From the NCBI GenBank assembly GCA_948470605.1, contig CAOKPI010000010.1:1-46591 (forward strand): a stretch of 46,591 bases of DNA. Direction: 5' to 3'. Source of the DNA: an uncultured Clostridium sp. (lineage in GTDB: Bacteria > Bacillota > Clostridia > TANB77 > CAG-508). The notes below the pieces were generated by a model. That model was not told where the DNA came from, did no database searches, and saw only the letters and a list, made by a program, of their open reading frames with translations. Position 1 is the stretch's first letter. The number at the start of each line of letters is the position of its first letter. The position numbers were made by a program, and so were the translations under genes. Shown here one piece after another: positions 7,912 to 18,696 of this stretch.

Positions 7912-10900
7912 TCATATCCTTAAAAATTCTGTTACGTCATTTAAAATTTGTTTTTCGTCATTTGTTTCTATTTGTAGTGTTATCATAGGCTTGATACCTG
8001 CTGAGAATTTTATTTTGTTTCCATATTTTTTGACTAGTTTAGTAATGTCTAAGTCAAATTGATTTGGTTCAAAGGTAAATACGACTGCTGTTTTCTTTTC
8101 TGCGTGTTTGCTTGCTATTTTACTGATTTTTAGTTGTTTTGCTAAATATTTAATTCTGCTAATTGCAATTAGATTTTCTACTTCAGCTGGTAGGTTCCCA
8201 AAGCGGTCAATGATTTCATCTATAACATTTTGTATGTTTTCTTCATTTTGACAAAGTGCAATGTTTTGGTAGATTTCTATTTTTTGATTCGCATCGGGTA
8301 TGTATTCATCTGGTATATAACTGGTTACATTTAAGTCTATTTGAATTTCTATGTCTGGCTGGATTTCAATTCCTTGCATTTCTTTTACCACTTCATCTAG
8401 TAAATGGCAATAGGTGTCATACCCTACTTGTTCTAAGTGACCTGATTGAATTTCTCCGAAGTAAGCTTCCTGCTCCTCTGATTTGCAAGTCTCTCATAGC
8501 AATTTTAAATCCAGAGCCAAATTCTGTGAATTCTTTGATTGCTTTTAATCTTTTGTCTGCTATTTCTGTTAATAATTTGTCTTTTTTATAAGTAATATAA
8601 GCATATGCCTGTCTGTCTGCCCTTCCTACTCTTCCTCGTATTTGATACAATTGTGCTAATCCCATTCTATCTGCATTTTCAACAATAATGGTGTTGGCAT
8701 TTGGTATGTCAATTCCTGATTCTAATATAGTGGTACACACTAATACATTGGTTTTTCCCTCCATAAATTTCTTCATGATTTCTTCGATTATAGTTCCTGT
8801 CATCTTTCCATGTGCATAGACTACATTTGCTTCTGGTACTAGGCTGGCTATATCATTTGCCTTCTTCTGAATTCCCTCTACATGATTGAATAAATAAAAT
8901 ACTTGACCATTTCTTTCTAATTCTTTGGTAATAGCTTCTTTGATAACCTCTTCATCATATTCTAACACATAAGTTTGAACAGGTTTTCTATTTTGTGGTG
9001 GTTCGTAAATGACTGACATATCTCGTATTCCTACAATTGACATGTGCATCGTTCTTGGAATTGGTGTTGCTGTCATGGTTAAGACATCAACATTTGTTTT
9101 TAATTGCTTGATTTTTTCCTTGGCTTTTACTCCAAAGCGATGTTCTTCATCGATAATTAAGAGTCCTAAATCTTTAAATTCAATATCTTTACTCAAAATT
9201 CGATGCGTTCCAATTACAATGTCTACTTCGCCTAATTTTAATTTTCTGACGACTTCGTCTTGATATTTCTTACTTTTAAATCGATTTAAAATTTCTACTG
9301 TAATCGGAAAATCTTTCATTCTTTCTTTGAATTCTTGGTATTGTTGTTCTGCTAATACAGTAGTTGGTGCTAGGTAAGCAACCTGCTTTTGATCCATAAC
9401 TGCTTTAAAAGCTGCTCTTAGAGCTATTTCTGTTTTTCCATATCCTACATCACCACATAATAATCGATCCATTGGCTTTACCATTTCCATATCTTTTTTC
9501 ACCTCTTGGATACAACGTAATTGATCATCTGTCTCTTGATAAGGAAACTTTGCCTCAAATTCATTTTGCCAAGGGGTGTCATGACTGAATGCAAACCCTT
9601 GTGTGTTTTCCCTTTTAGCATATAATTCGATTAACTCTTTTGCTACTTCTCGCAAATTATTTTTTACTTTTGTTTTGGTATTTTCCCATTCCTTACTTCC
9701 CAAACGATTTACTTTTGGCTGAATATTATCTCCACCAATGTATTTTCGGATAGAGTCTAAATCATTAGTTGGTATATATAGAATATCATCATTTTTATAT
9801 TTTATTTTGATATAATCTTTTATCGTTCCATCTGCTTGGATGGTATTAACGCCAATATAAATACCAATTCCATATTTTCTATGAACAACGTAATCTCCAA
9901 CTTTTAAGTCTGCAAAGACTATCTTTTCTCCTTCTTTAAAATCACTACTTACCAGTCGTCTTTTTCTTTTTTCTCCATCCATTAAGTCGTCTGCAACAAT
10001 AACTAATTCTTGTAACTCATAAGCTTCCCAGCCCGCTGATAAAGTTCCAATGGTAATGGTTACAATGGACTGATTCGCTTTTACGATAATGGTTTGATTT
10101 AATTTTTCTTCTATCTTGTTTATGATATTTTTATCATTTAATAAAGCTTGTAGCTTTTTTGCTTTTTCTTTTGTAGAGACTAGCATATATATTTTTTTCT
10201 TTTCTTGGATTGCTTTGTGTAAATCTTCTATTAAATTATCTAGTTCACTTTTGTAGTAATTTACCTCTCTGTATGCAAACTTGTACTTCTCATTTGCTAA
10301 TTTATTTTCCCTATCTTGTTTTTCGATATAAACAATTTGCCTGTTTTGCAGTTTTTCTTCTATTTCTTCATAGGTTACTAAATTGCTAATGGCATCTGGT
10401 ATAATTTTTTCTTTTTCTAATAAGGCTTTTGTTAAATTGTTGTTATCAATTGCGAGGTTCGTTGCTCTTTGTTTTATTTTCCCAATTTCCTCTAAAAATA
10501 TACAATAATGAGTGGATAAATAATCTAGTAAAGTTTCTTGTTTTTCATAAAAACAGTTGAAATATTTATCTATTTTACTGATATAATTTCCTGCTTTTAT
10601 TTGTTCGATATCTTCTTCTATTATTTCCTTTTGTTTCTGGTTACTAGCTGTTTCTTTTATTTTTTGACAGATTTTTTCAGTCGGATTTTCTAAAATGTAT
10701 TCATGGGCTGGATAAATGGTAGCTTTTTCTAATGTGTCAACTGACCTTTGACTGGTAATGCTAAAGTTTCGGATAGAATCGATTTCATCTCCCCAAAACT
10801 CAATTCTAACACCTGTTTTTTCATTGGTAGCAATATCAAGAATTCCTCCACGAATACTAAATTGTCCTCTTCCTTCTATTAAATCGTATCTTACATATCC

Positions 10901-11374
10901 TAATTGAATCAATTTTTGCTTAATTTCATCTAAAGAATAGGTCTCTCCTATTTTGAAATTTAATTCATTGGCATATAGCATTTCTTTTTTGGGTAGCTTT
11001 TGGGTGATAGCTTCTATGGTAGTGACTACCATTAAATTTTTTCTGGATTTTATCTGGTTGAAAGCTTCAATTCTTTGGTAGGGAAGCTCTTTGCTTTCTG
11101 CTATATAGTCATAAGTTACAATCTCCTTTTTGGGAAATAATACAACATTGTCTGTAAAATATTGAATGTCTTGGTATATCTTTTTAGCTTGAATTTTATT
11201 GTAGGTAACAATGCAAATTGGCTTTTTTCCGAATTCATGGATGGCTGTTCCGATTTGTATCATTCCCACGTCAGTTAAGCCCGATATGGCTATCGGACTT
11301 GTTTTGTTTTCGATTTGTTTTAGTAAATCAATGAATTTTTCTGATTTACCAAGCTCTCCTAAAATGGTATTCAT
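7912..11374 (-). CDS. mfd: Transcription-repair coupling factor Mfd, read through a CGG +1 shift
   Basis: Mfd removes RNA polymerase stalled at DNA lesions and recruits UvrA. The first 972 residues carry the UvrB-like N-terminus, the RNA polymerase interaction domain (GDYVVHRKYGIGIYIG) and the RecG-like motor (Walker A GDVGYGKTE, DEEH box, SGIDIPNANT, QIRGRVGR). In the TRG region the zero-frame codon is CGG (8458-8456) after GAGSLL. Dropping the C reads GGA and continues EIQSGH, restoring the conserved GAG-x-LLG-x-x-QSG motif and the C-terminal autoinhibitory domain to 7912. The joined product is 1153 residues, normal for Mfd. Without the shift the protein ends about 13 codons later and loses domain D7. 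A GGAG site precedes the ATG at 11374. Confidence 0.92.
8455..8458 (-). other. CGGA +1 frameshift site in mfd
   Basis: The zero-frame context is CTT CGG AGA. Skipping the C at 8458 gives CTT GGA GAA (Leu-Gly-Glu), the expected TRG-motif residues. Every other CGG on the mfd coding strand straddles two codons. Confidence 0.85.
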
Positions 11375-11521
11375 TTCTTTTCTCCTAGTTGCTATTTTAA
11401 TATATTATATATTAAAAAGTACATTTTTACAATTAAATTTCTTAAAAAATTCTACACATTGTAGATACTCAATTCTTATTTTTTAATATGTAGATGTTTT
11501 TAAGCGATTGCCATATTATTT

Positions 11522-11550
11522 TTGACTTTTTATGTTAAATATTGTATAAT
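11522..11550 (+). promoter_or_regulatory. Promoter of the 90-residue orphan
   Basis: TTGACT, a 17-base spacer and TATAAT give a near-consensus vegetative promoter 67 bases before the ATG of the gene at 11618. The leader carries a small hairpin (CTTCC/GGAAG) just before the ribosome site. Confidence 0.75.
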
Positions 11551-11617
11551 AATATTGATGCTTTATTTATTTGTAGAAAATAGTCAACCTTCCAACTAGG
11601 AAGAAAGGAGAATCAAC

Positions 11618-11890
11618 ATGTTAAAAAATGAACTTCTGTCAGTAGCAATTAACTTTCTTTTTCCTGAATTAGAGCCAAACTCTAAAGCTTGGGAAAAAAT
11701 AAAAAAATATATTCGTAAAGAATATAAACTCATAGGAACTTCTGTTCTTTATTGCTTAGACGAGAAATTTATGAAACTACTTTCATCTCTTTCTTTGTCA
11801 ATTAATAAGCGCGAAATAATTGTTACTGAACAAAGTGTGTTAGCAACAGAAGATTACCACATTCCTCCTTCATTAATTTTTCATATTTAA
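11618..11890 (+). CDS. Hypothetical 90-residue protein
   Basis: I do not recognise this protein. It has a helical charged first half (KAWEKIKKYIRKEYK) and a mixed second half with an IIVTEQSVLATEDYHIP segment. It has no membrane span and no cysteine cluster. Expression looks real: a strong promoter, AAAGGAG seven bases before the ATG, and a terminator after it. It is a single plus-strand gene between the divergent mfd and the convergent topB. Confidence 0.7.
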   Translation: MLKNELLSVAINFLFPELEPNSKAWEKIKKYIRKEYKLIGTSVLYCLDEKFMKLLSSLSLSINKREIIVTEQSVLATEDYHIPPSLIFHI

Positions 11891-11908
11891 GGAGGATTAG
11901 TATCTGTT

Positions 11909-11947
11909 AAGAAAAGGGGTAAAATAAATACTTTTCCCCTTTTTCTT
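11909..11947. terminator. Terminator between the orphan gene and topB
   Basis: An 11-bp stem (AAGAAAAGGGG against CCCCTTTTTCTT, one bulged T) ends in a T-rich run. The topB stop lies at its foot, so it can serve both converging transcripts. Confidence 0.75.
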
Positions 11948-13928
11948 ACATTTTTATCACTAATTTATCAAACTTAGCATGAATATAATTTTTTAATTTC
12001 GTCATAAACTCCTCTGGTTTAATTTCCTTTTTAGCCACCAAATCTAATCCTTTTTCCCAACTTGCAGTAAGTTTTGGATTTAGCATATCTGGCATAGAGC
12101 CATACACAATATCATAAATTTTCTCTCCTTTCTGAGTTGGTGTAATAATCTGTGTTTTATTATTTACCTCAATATATTTGATTTTTTCTAACTTTTTCAT
12201 AATTTCTGCTCTAGTTGCACTAGTTCCAATCCCTGCTCCTTTAATTTGTTCTCTTAATTCCTCTTCTTCAATCAGTTTTCCTGCATTTTCCATTGCCAAA
12301 ATAATAGAACCTGAATTGTATCTGGTTGGTGGTGAAGTCTCGGCATCTTTTATCTCGAAATTTTTAACTTCAATATTTTGTCCCTTTTTTAATGTTTTTA
12401 GAATTTCTATGTTATCATCATCTTTCTTTTTACTGTTGTCATCTTGTGTACTTTCCGTTCTGTTTTCCACATTTTCTTCCTTTTTTGTGGATTTCTTTTC
12501 TCCTTTTTCAATTGGTTTCAAAATTTCCAGAAATCCTTGTTTCACACAAACCTTTCCACTGCAATGAAATGTCTCATTTTTTATGCTGACGGTTACTTGC
12601 ATTTTGCTATATTCTGCTGGGGGATAAAAAATGGCTAGAAATCTTTTTACAATTACTTTATAAACTTGCTTTTGTAAATCTGCCAATTGATTGTAATTTT
12701 CATATCCTTGTCCTGTTGGTATGATAGCGTAATGGTCCGTAATTTTACTGTCATTGACATACTTAGTTTTTATCAAATCCGTAGCATATTTTTCTTCCAC
12801 CATTTTTTTTATATACCCTTGTATTTCTTCGTCTTGGAAACCTCTTGCTATTCCATTCAAATTTTTCGTTATTTCTTTTGCAACCGCTGTTGAAAGTACT
12901 CTTGCATCTGTTCTCGGATAAGTTACTAACTTTTTTTCGTATAAATTTTGTATGATTTCTAAGGTTTCATCTGGTTTGATTTTAAATCTTTTGGTACATT
13001 CATTTTGAATCTCTGCTAAGTTGAACAAAAGTGGTGCATTCTCTTTTTGCTTAGACTTTTTTAATTCCGTTATGGTTGCTTGATTTCCTATTAAACTTGC
13101 TATCAAATCTTTGGCATCTTGTTCTTTTTTAAATCCTGTCTCATTATATAGCTTAGTAGATTCATACATTTCTGATTTTTCATTGTCTTTCCATTCCGCC
13201 TTAAAAGAAGCTGTTTCATCGCCAAACTGTCCTAAAATTTTATAATATTTTGTCTTAACAAAATTTCTAATTTCTCTTTCTCTTCCCACAATCATACCCA
13301 ATACACATGTCATAACTCTACCAACTGATATAGAAGCTTTGTCTTCCTGAATACTTTTCGCTAATTGCCTTCCATAAATAATGGATAATAATCTTGAAAA
13401 ATTAATACCAATTAAATAATCCTCTTTTGCTCTTAGATAGGCACTATCAGACAGACTATCATATTCTGATAAATCTTTGGCTTCTCGAATTCCTCTTGTG
13501 ATTTCTTCCTCTGTTTGAGAATCAATCCATACTCTTTTCATTTTAGCATTTGGATTCGGTTTTGCCATCATAAATACTAATCTTTGTATGTACTCTCCTT
13601 CACGTCCAGAGTCCCCAGCATTATAGATTTCTTCAATATCTTCTCTTTGCATTAATTCTTTTACAATATTAAATTGATTTTGTACCGCTGGAATGATTTC
13701 ATATTTCCAATCTTCTGGAATAAAAGGAAGCGTTTCTAATCGCCATAATTTTAATTTTTCATCGTACTTATCTGGATAACTCATGGTCACTAAATGTCCT
13801 ACACACCATGTGATAATCCAATTCTCTGATTCTAAATATCCATTCCTTCGATTGGTTGTTATTTTTAATGCCTTTGCAAATTCCATAGCAACTGACGGCT
13901 TCTCTGTTATCAATAATTTTTTGCCCAA
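11946..13928 (-). CDS. topB: Type IA DNA topoisomerase III
   Basis: A 660-residue topoisomerase that decatenates DNA by single-strand passage. The N-terminal Toprim domain opens with KKLLITEKPSVAMEFAKAL and has YNAGDSGREGEYIQRLVF for metal binding. The catalytic tyrosine lies in KKLVTYPRTDARVLS. The C-terminal half has the ATRAEIMKKLEK segment. A lysine-, glutamate- and aspartate-rich linker (around residues 490-520) interrupts the last domain. The start is TTG at 13928, matching the usual short N-terminus. The ribosome site AAAGG is about 12 bases away, which is long. All its CGG trinucleotides straddle codons (mostly ACG G and GCG G). Confidence 0.92.
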   Translation of the reverse strand: MGKKLLITEKPSVAMEFAKALKITTNRRNGYLESENWIITWCVGHLVTMSYPDKYDEKLKLWRLETLPFIPEDWKYEIIPAVQNQFNIVKELMQREDIEEIYNAGDSGREGEYIQRLVFMMAKPNPNAKMKRVWIDSQTEEEITRGIREAKDLSEYDSLSDSAYLRAKEDYLIGINFSRLLSIIYGRQLAKSIQEDKASISVGRVMTCVLGMIVGREREIRNFVKTKYYKILGQFGDETASFKAEWKDNEKSEMYESTKLYNETGFKKEQDAKDLIASLIGNQATITELKKSKQKENAPLLFNLAEIQNECTKRFKIKPDETLEIIQNLYEKKLVTYPRTDARVLSTAVAKEITKNLNGIARGFQDEEIQGYIKKMVEEKYATDLIKTKYVNDSKITDHYAIIPTGQGYENYNQLADLQKQVYKVIVKRFLAIFYPPAEYSKMQVTVSIKNETFHCSGKVCVKQGFLEILKPIEKGEKKSTKKEENVENRTESTQDDNSKKKDDDNIEILKTLKKGQNIEVKNFEIKDAETSPPTRYNSGSIILAMENAGKLIEEEELREQIKGAGIGTSATRAEIMKKLEKIKYIEVNNKTQIITPTQKGEKIYDIVYGSMPDMLNPKLTASWEKGLDLVAKKEIKPEEFMTKLKNYIHAKFDKLVIKM

Positions 13929-13969
13929 ATTTACTACAATCCTTTCTTCTTTTTATTACTCTATTTTTA

Positions 13970-14253
13970 ACAAAGTTTATTATATTTTTTATATTGTAGG
14001 AAAGTTCTCCTAGTAGGAGGACTTTCTGTACAAGATAAATATGGGAATTTATAGAATTTCTTTGCGGTTATCACCGCTTAGATTTCTTAGCCGTATGAGC
14101 ATTAGCGAATTACGGATAAGTTATGCGTTAGAAAATTTTTAAATTCGTTTTTTATGAAGTGACAATTCGAGGAACCAACAAGTTACAGTCTGTTATACTA
14201 TTACAGACTGTTCGAAGTTGGGAGTCATAAATAAAAAATAGAATAAACTTTGT
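13970..14253. repeat. MITE-like element, family C, copy 1
   Basis: 24-base terminal inverted repeats, 13970-13993 against 14230-14253 with one mismatch, begin AACAAAGTTTATT. Inside are smaller hairpins (about 14000-14026 and 14064-14077) and the motif AACCAACAAGTTACAG. It fills the whole gap between the HD gene and topB. A related 144-base element is at 21292-21435. No transposase is encoded. Confidence 0.75.
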
Positions 14254-15017
14254 TAATGAATATTACCCTCAATATATTCATTCACTATTCTTTTTACCTT
14301 CATCATTTCGTCCCTTGTCTTTGGTATTTGGTAATAAAATTTATCAATCATCTTATTCATATTATCATTTTCCTTTAAAACTTTAAAACTATAAGAAAAG
14401 TTAATATCAAAAACATAAGAAGCAAAACGTAAAATTTGGTCTGTTTCGCTAATACTATTCCTACTATCTGCCAATTTCTTTTGGTAAACATTTTCTAGCA
14501 TTTTTTCCGACAATTTGCCTTCTTCTACTTGTCTCTTTCTTTCTGGTTCTTCCCAATAAATGACTGCCCCTTCATAGATAAGGTCTAATTTATCTGCATC
14601 TCTTATGATTTTGCAAAATAACTCTTTTTCTTGTGACAAACCTTCTGACAGTTGATATTTATTGTGTTCCTGTACAGCTGTATAAATAATATCATCATAG
14701 GTATCTTCCTCTATATATTTTCTGATATAATTGTCTTTTTTTAAGATTTCTACTCCCGCTTCTCCATGATTAAATTTTTCCTTTTGCTTTTTATCTATTA
14801 TTTTATATTGCTCAAACCTTCCTATATCATGAAGCAATCCAATTAATTCTGCTAATTGAATTTGCTCTTCTGTTAATTTTAAATGAATGGCTAATTTTTT
14901 ACAATTTTCTGCCACTCTTATAATATGCCCTAATTTCATCTGTATTCTTGGATTGTCTATTGGTAATTCATTAACATGTTTTACTAATTCTTTTTTGGCA
15001 TTTTCAATATTTATCAT
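14253..15017 (-). CDS. HD-domain phosphohydrolase
   Basis: A 254-residue HD superfamily hydrolase. The metal site is shown by LGHIIRVAENC, then LLHDIGRFEQY with the HD pair, FNHGEAGVEIL, VQEHNKY and IIRDADKLDLIYEG. Members cleave phosphate from nucleotides, (p)ppGpp or cyclic dinucleotides; which one applies here cannot be told. The ATG at 15017 is preferred because GAGGTGATT precedes it. The frame also begins with a GTG that is part of the ribosome site. Its stop lies at the edge of the family C element. Confidence 0.8.
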   Translation of the reverse strand: MINIENAKKELVKHVNELPIDNPRIQMKLGHIIRVAENCKKLAIHLKLTEEQIQLAELIGLLHDIGRFEQYKIIDKKQKEKFNHGEAGVEILKKDNYIRKYIEEDTYDDIIYTAVQEHNKYQLSEGLSQEKELFCKIIRDADKLDLIYEGAVIYWEEPERKRQVEEGKLSEKMLENVYQKKLADSRNSISETDQILRFASYVFDINFSYSFKVLKENDNMNKMIDKFYYQIPKTRDEMMKVKRIVNEYIEGNIH

Positions 15018-15098
15018 AATCACCTCATATGCATTGTATCATTTTTGTACTTTAAATTCAATAATATTGAAAATTTTGAATGTGTCATTATATTTTAC

Positions 15099-15127
15099 TT
15101 GAATCCCTAAGAATTTTGTTATATAAT
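15099..15127 (+). promoter_or_regulatory. Promoter of leuS
   Basis: TTGAAT, 17 bases, then TATAAT, about 76 bases before the leuS start. The leader is too short for a T-box, and no T-box motif is seen. Confidence 0.65.
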
Positions 15128-15203
15128 AAGCAAAATGAAAAAATGAACTAATAAATTCTAAATTAATGTTCGATATTTAATTTTACGAAAGGGGTTTCAA
15201 TTT

Positions 15204-17591
15204 ATGGAATATAAATTTAATGAGATTGAACAAAAATGGCAAAATTATTGGGATAAAAATAAAACCTTTTTTACTGATGTATGGGATTTTTCAAAGCCTA
15301 AATTTTATGCATTAGATATGTTCCCCTATCCATCTGGTCAAGGTCTACATGTAGGACATCCAGAAGGATACACAGCCACTGACATTATGTCTAGAATGAA
15401 GAGAATGCAAGGTTATAATGTTCTACATCCAATGGGTTGGGATGCTTTTGGCTTACCAGCAGAGCAATATGCAATCAAAACAGGAAATCATCCAGCTGGT
15501 TTTACTGCTAGTAATATTACAACCTTTAAAAAGCAATTAAAAATGCTTGGACTTTCTTTTGATTGGGATAAAGAAATTTCTACTTGTAACCCAGATTATT
15601 ATAAATGGACACAATGGATTTTTAAGCAATTATTCCAAGATGGCTTGGCTAAATTAGTGGAAATGCCTGTTAACTGGTGTGAAGAATTAGGCTGTGTATT
15701 ATCGAATGATGAAGTAATTAATGGAAAAAGTGAAAGAGGTGGCTTTCCTGTTGTTCGTAAAAACATGAAACAATGGGTTCTAGACATTCCTCAATATGCT
15801 GATATTTTATTAGAAGGACTAGATGAAATTGATTGGCCGGAATCTACCAAAGAAATTCAAAAAAATTGGATTGGTCGTAGCGAAGGTGCTGAAGTTACTT
15901 TTAAAATAGCCAATAATAACTTAGAATTTACCGTATTTACAACAAGACCAGATACTTTATTTGGAGCTACTTATTGCGTATTAGCACCAGAATTAGAATT
16001 AGTAAATCAAATTACTACATCTGACTGCCAAGAAGCTGTTGAAGCATACAAAAAAGTAGCTGCTAGTAAATCGGATTTAGAAAGAACCGAATTAAATAAA
16101 GAAAAAACTGGCGTATTTACAGGTGCTTATGCCATCAATCCAGTCAATGGAAAAGAAATTCCTATTTGGATTTCTGATTATGTTTTGGCAACCTATGGTA
16201 CAGGAAGTATTATGGCAGTTCCTGCTCATGACCAAAGGGATTATGAGTTTGCTACAAAATTTGGAATCGACATTATTCCTGTTTTAGAAGGTGGCGATAT
16301 TACAAAAGAAGCCTTTACAGAGGATGGTCCTCATATTAATTCTGATTTTTTAAATGGTTTGGGAAAACAAGAAGCGATTCATAAAATGATTACCTGGCTA
16401 GAAGAAAACAAAATTGGTACAAAAAAAGTAAATTATAAACTTCGTGAATGGATTTTTGCAAGACAGCGTTATTGGGGAGAACCGATTCCAATTGTATATT
16501 TAGATGATGAAATGAAAGCTTTAGCAGATAGCGATTTACCTTTAGTTTTACCTGAATTAGAAGACTATGCTCCATCCAAAGCTGGCGCTTCTCCTTTAGA
16601 TAAAGCAACTAATTGGGTAAATACTGAATTTGAAAACAAATCGGCTAAACGTGAAACAAGTACTATGCCAGGAGCTGCTGGTTCCAGTTGGTATTTCTTA
16701 AGATATATTGACCCTAAGAACCAAGATGAATTAGCCAATAAAAAATTGTTAGAATATTGGTTACCAGTTGACTTGTATGTTGGTGGACCTGAACATGCTG
16801 TTGGACATTTATTATATTCTAGATTTTGGAATCAATATTTATACCATAAAGGTATTGTTCCTGTCAAAGAACCATTTGCTAAACTTCGCCATCAAGGCAT
16901 GATTTTAGGTACCAATGGTGAAAAAATGAGTAAATCAAAAGGAAATGTTATTAACCCAGATGATATGATAAAACAATATGGTGCCGATAGTTTAAGAGTT
17001 TATGAAATGTTTATGGGACCAATTGAAGCTGCCAAACCATGGGACCCAAACGGAATTGATGGTTCTAAAAAATTCTTAGATAGAGTTTGGAGATTATATA
17101 CAGAATCTGAAAAAATAAAAGAAGAAATAAATCCAAATCTTGAAAGAGTTTATCATTTTACAGTAAAAAAGGTAACCAATGATTATGAAACAATGAATTT
17201 TAATACTGCTATTTCACAAATGATGATTTTCATCAATACTGTCAATAAAGAAGATATCTTCCCTCTTAATTATGCAGAAGGATTTCTGAAATTATTAAAT
17301 CCTGTTGCTCCTCATATAACAGAGGAGTTATGGAATATGCTAGGTCATACCGATACTATTACTTACGAAAAATGGCCTGCCTATGACGAAGAGAAAACAA
17401 TCGCAAATGAAATAACATTACCAATTCAATTAAATGGTAAATTAAAAGCAACAATTCAAATCATTCCTGATGAAGATGAATCTGTTGTAAAACAAAAGGT
17501 TCATGAAATGATTGATTCTAAATTAGAGGGAAAAACGATTATAAAAGAAATTTATGTAAAAAATAAGATTTATAATATTGTTGTGAAATAA
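15204..17591 (+). CDS. leuS: Leucyl-tRNA synthetase
   Basis: A 795-residue class I synthetase that charges tRNA-Leu and edits mischarged products. The HIGH-type motif is [16 protein letters not shown]. The editing domain includes [18 protein letters not shown] and [34 protein letters not shown] follows, and the KMSKS loop is [16 protein letters not shown]. The C-terminal anticodon and tail domains are complete. The ribosome site is GAAAGGGG. No in-frame CGG occurs in its 796 codons; the CGG trinucleotides present fall across codons such as CCG GAA, TCG GAT and AAC GGA. Confidence 0.97.
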   Translation: MEYKFNEIEQKWQNYWDKNKTFFTDVWDFSKPKFYALDMFPYPSGQGLHVGHPEGYTATDIMSRMKRMQGYNVLHPMGWDAFGLPAEQYAIKTGNHPAGFTASNITTFKKQLKMLGLSFDWDKEISTCNPDYYKWTQWIFKQLFQDGLAKLVEMPVNWCEELGCVLSNDEVINGKSERGGFPVVRKNMKQWVLDIPQYADILLEGLDEIDWPESTKEIQKNWIGRSEGAEVTFKIANNNLEFTVFTTRPDTLFGATYCVLAPELELVNQITTSDCQEAVEAYKKVAASKSDLERTELNKEKTGVFTGAYAINPVNGKEIPIWISDYVLATYGTGSIMAVPAHDQRDYEFATKFGIDIIPVLEGGDITKEAFTEDGPHINSDFLNGLGKQEAIHKMITWLEENKIGTKKVNYKLREWIFARQRYWGEPIPIVYLDDEMKALADSDLPLVLPELEDYAPSKAGASPLDKATNWVNTEFENKSAKRETSTMPGAAGSSWYFLRYIDPKNQDELANKKLLEYWLPVDLYVGGPEHAVGHLLYSRFWNQYLYHKGIVPVKEPFAKLRHQGMILGTNGEKMSKSKGNVINPDDMIKQYGADSLRVYEMFMGPIEAAKPWDPNGIDGSKKFLDRVWRLYTESEKIKEEINPNLERVYHFTVKKVTNDYETMNFNTAISQMMIFINTVNKEDIFPLNYAEGFLKLLNPVAPHITEELWNMLGHTDTITYEKWPAYDEEKTIANEITLPIQLNGKLKATIQIIPDEDESVVKQKVHEMIDSKLEGKTIIKEIYVKNKIYNIVVK

Positions 17592-17598
17592 TTTATTT

Positions 17599-17643
17599 AG
17601 CCTATTAGTATTGTTTTTTTATCTAAATTCTAATAGGCTTTTA
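17599..17643 (+). terminator. leuS terminator
   Basis: A 10-bp perfect stem (AGCCTATTAG with CTAATAGGCT) followed by T residues lies eight bases past the leuS stop. The loop is about 21 bases. Confidence 0.7.
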
Positions 17644-18306
17644 TAAACCTTGAACTTGAACTTGAACTTTATTTAATAAAAAGTCAATTTCCGTGTCATG
17701 ATTCTCAAGTTTTTTTTCGCAAAACTTGATGTTTTCTTCTTGCTTTTCTATTTTTTGTGTGTTTGTGGTAAACGCGTCAAATAATGCTTTTAATTTATCT
17801 CCATGCTCATGCTCGATGACAGCTACACTTCTGCTGATATTTCTAATATCTTGCTGTATCTCTGGTATCTTCGTTTGTTCAATAACTGCTACACTTCTGC
17901 TAACATTTCTAATATTTTGCTGTATCTCTGGTATCTTCGTTTGTTCAATAACAGTTACTCTTCTGCTGATATTTCTAATATCTTGCTGTATCTCTGGTAT
18001 CTTCGTTTGTTCAATAACTGCTACACTTCTACTAACATTTCTTATATCTTGTTGCATTTGTAATATGTCTTTCTGCATTTGTGGTATCTTCGCTATCTCT
18101 TTTTGCATTTGTGCTATGTCTTTCTGCATTTGTGGTATCTTCGCTATCTCTTTTTGCATTTGTGCTATGTCTTCCTGCATTTGTGGTATCTTCGCTACTT
18201 CTTTTTGTATCTCTGGAATTTTTGCCACTTGTTCATGCATAACATCTATTTTAACACTAATATTTTGAATCGCAGCCAATATCTCATTTTTTGCCTCATT
18301 ATCCAT
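17641..18306 (-). CDS. Coiled-coil protein of internal tandem repeats
   Basis: A 221-residue protein that is nearly all helix-forming repeat. Residues about 28-80 repeat a 17-residue unit, EIAKIPQMQKDIAQMQK. Residues about 85-165 repeat a 22-residue unit of the form EQTKIPEIQQDIRNISRSVAVI about four times. Regular I/V/M spacing predicts a long coiled coil. There is no signal peptide or membrane segment. AAGGAGGAGATTTT precedes the ATG at 18306. Unit number probably varies between strains because the DNA repeats (51 and 66 bases) are nearly identical. Function is unknown; a scaffold or tether is possible. Confidence 0.8.
   Translation of the reverse strand: MDNEAKNEILAAIQNISVKIDVMHEQVAKIPEIQKEVAKIPQMQEDIAQMQKEIAKIPQMQKDIAQMQKEIAKIPQMQKDILQMQQDIRNVSRSVAVIEQTKIPEIQQDIRNISRRVTVIEQTKIPEIQQNIRNVSRSVAVIEQTKIPEIQQDIRNISRSVAVIEHEHGDKLKALFDAFTTNTQKIEKQEENIKFCEKKLENHDTEIDFLLNKVQVQVQGL
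17830..18050. repeat. 66-base tandem repeats inside the coiled-coil gene
   Basis: About three to four copies of a 66-base unit containing ATCTCTGGTATCTTCGTTTG occur in tandem. They encode the 22-residue protein repeat. A second tandem series with a 51-base period follows at about 18060-18200. Confidence 0.8.
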
Positions 18307-18449
18307 AAAATCTCCTCCTTTCCTATATTCTACAATTAATTGTTTTATTATTATACACAGCTAGAACTGATATGTCAAGAAAAATCCATAGACAAATTTC
18401 GACTTTTTATTCTTATCGTTACTGTCAGACTTATGATTTATTTTCTTAT

Positions 18450-18540
18450 GTGAAAGTTTAATATATTACTTTTTTCATACCTTGGTGTCACAACCCTCTG
18501 ATATTTACGGTATTTCAAAAATAATATATTAAACTTTCAC
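18450..18540. repeat. MITE-like palindrome with 19-base perfect terminal repeats
   Basis: GTGAAAGTTTAATATATTA at 18450-18468 is perfectly inverted at 18522-18540. The stem can extend inward imperfectly. It lies in the 390-base gap between the coiled-coil gene and the HExxH gene. The rest of that gap holds a promoter at 18633 and otherwise nothing recognised. Confidence 0.7.
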
Positions 18541-18632
18541 TATAAAAAGGAATATTAATAACGCTGAATAGTAACTTCTTATCACCCCTTTTAATCCTTC
18601 TGTCATAAAACTGTAAATAACATTTAATATTC

Positions 18633-18661
18633 TTGAAACACATTCCCTTTATTTTTATAGT
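18633..18661 (+). promoter_or_regulatory. Promoter of the HExxH protein gene
   Basis: TTGAAA, a 17-base spacer and TATAGT, 35 bases before the ATG at 18697. AAGGAG precedes that ATG by eight bases. Confidence 0.65.
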
Positions 18662-18696
18662 ATAATAGGTTTAGATTATACTAAGGAGAATGATCT

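Noticed and set aside
15024..15203. T-box riboswitch before leuS
   Set aside because: The leader after the promoter is only about 70 bases, with no T-box sequence or antiterminator stem.
17830..18200. CRISPR-like array
   Set aside because: The regular repeats are contiguous 51- and 66-base units inside an open reading frame with no unique spacers; they encode protein repeats.
17726..18339. Plus-strand open frames opposite the coiled-coil gene
   Set aside because: They are shadows of the repeat-rich minus-strand gene, with no ribosome sites and cysteine-rich, low-complexity translations.
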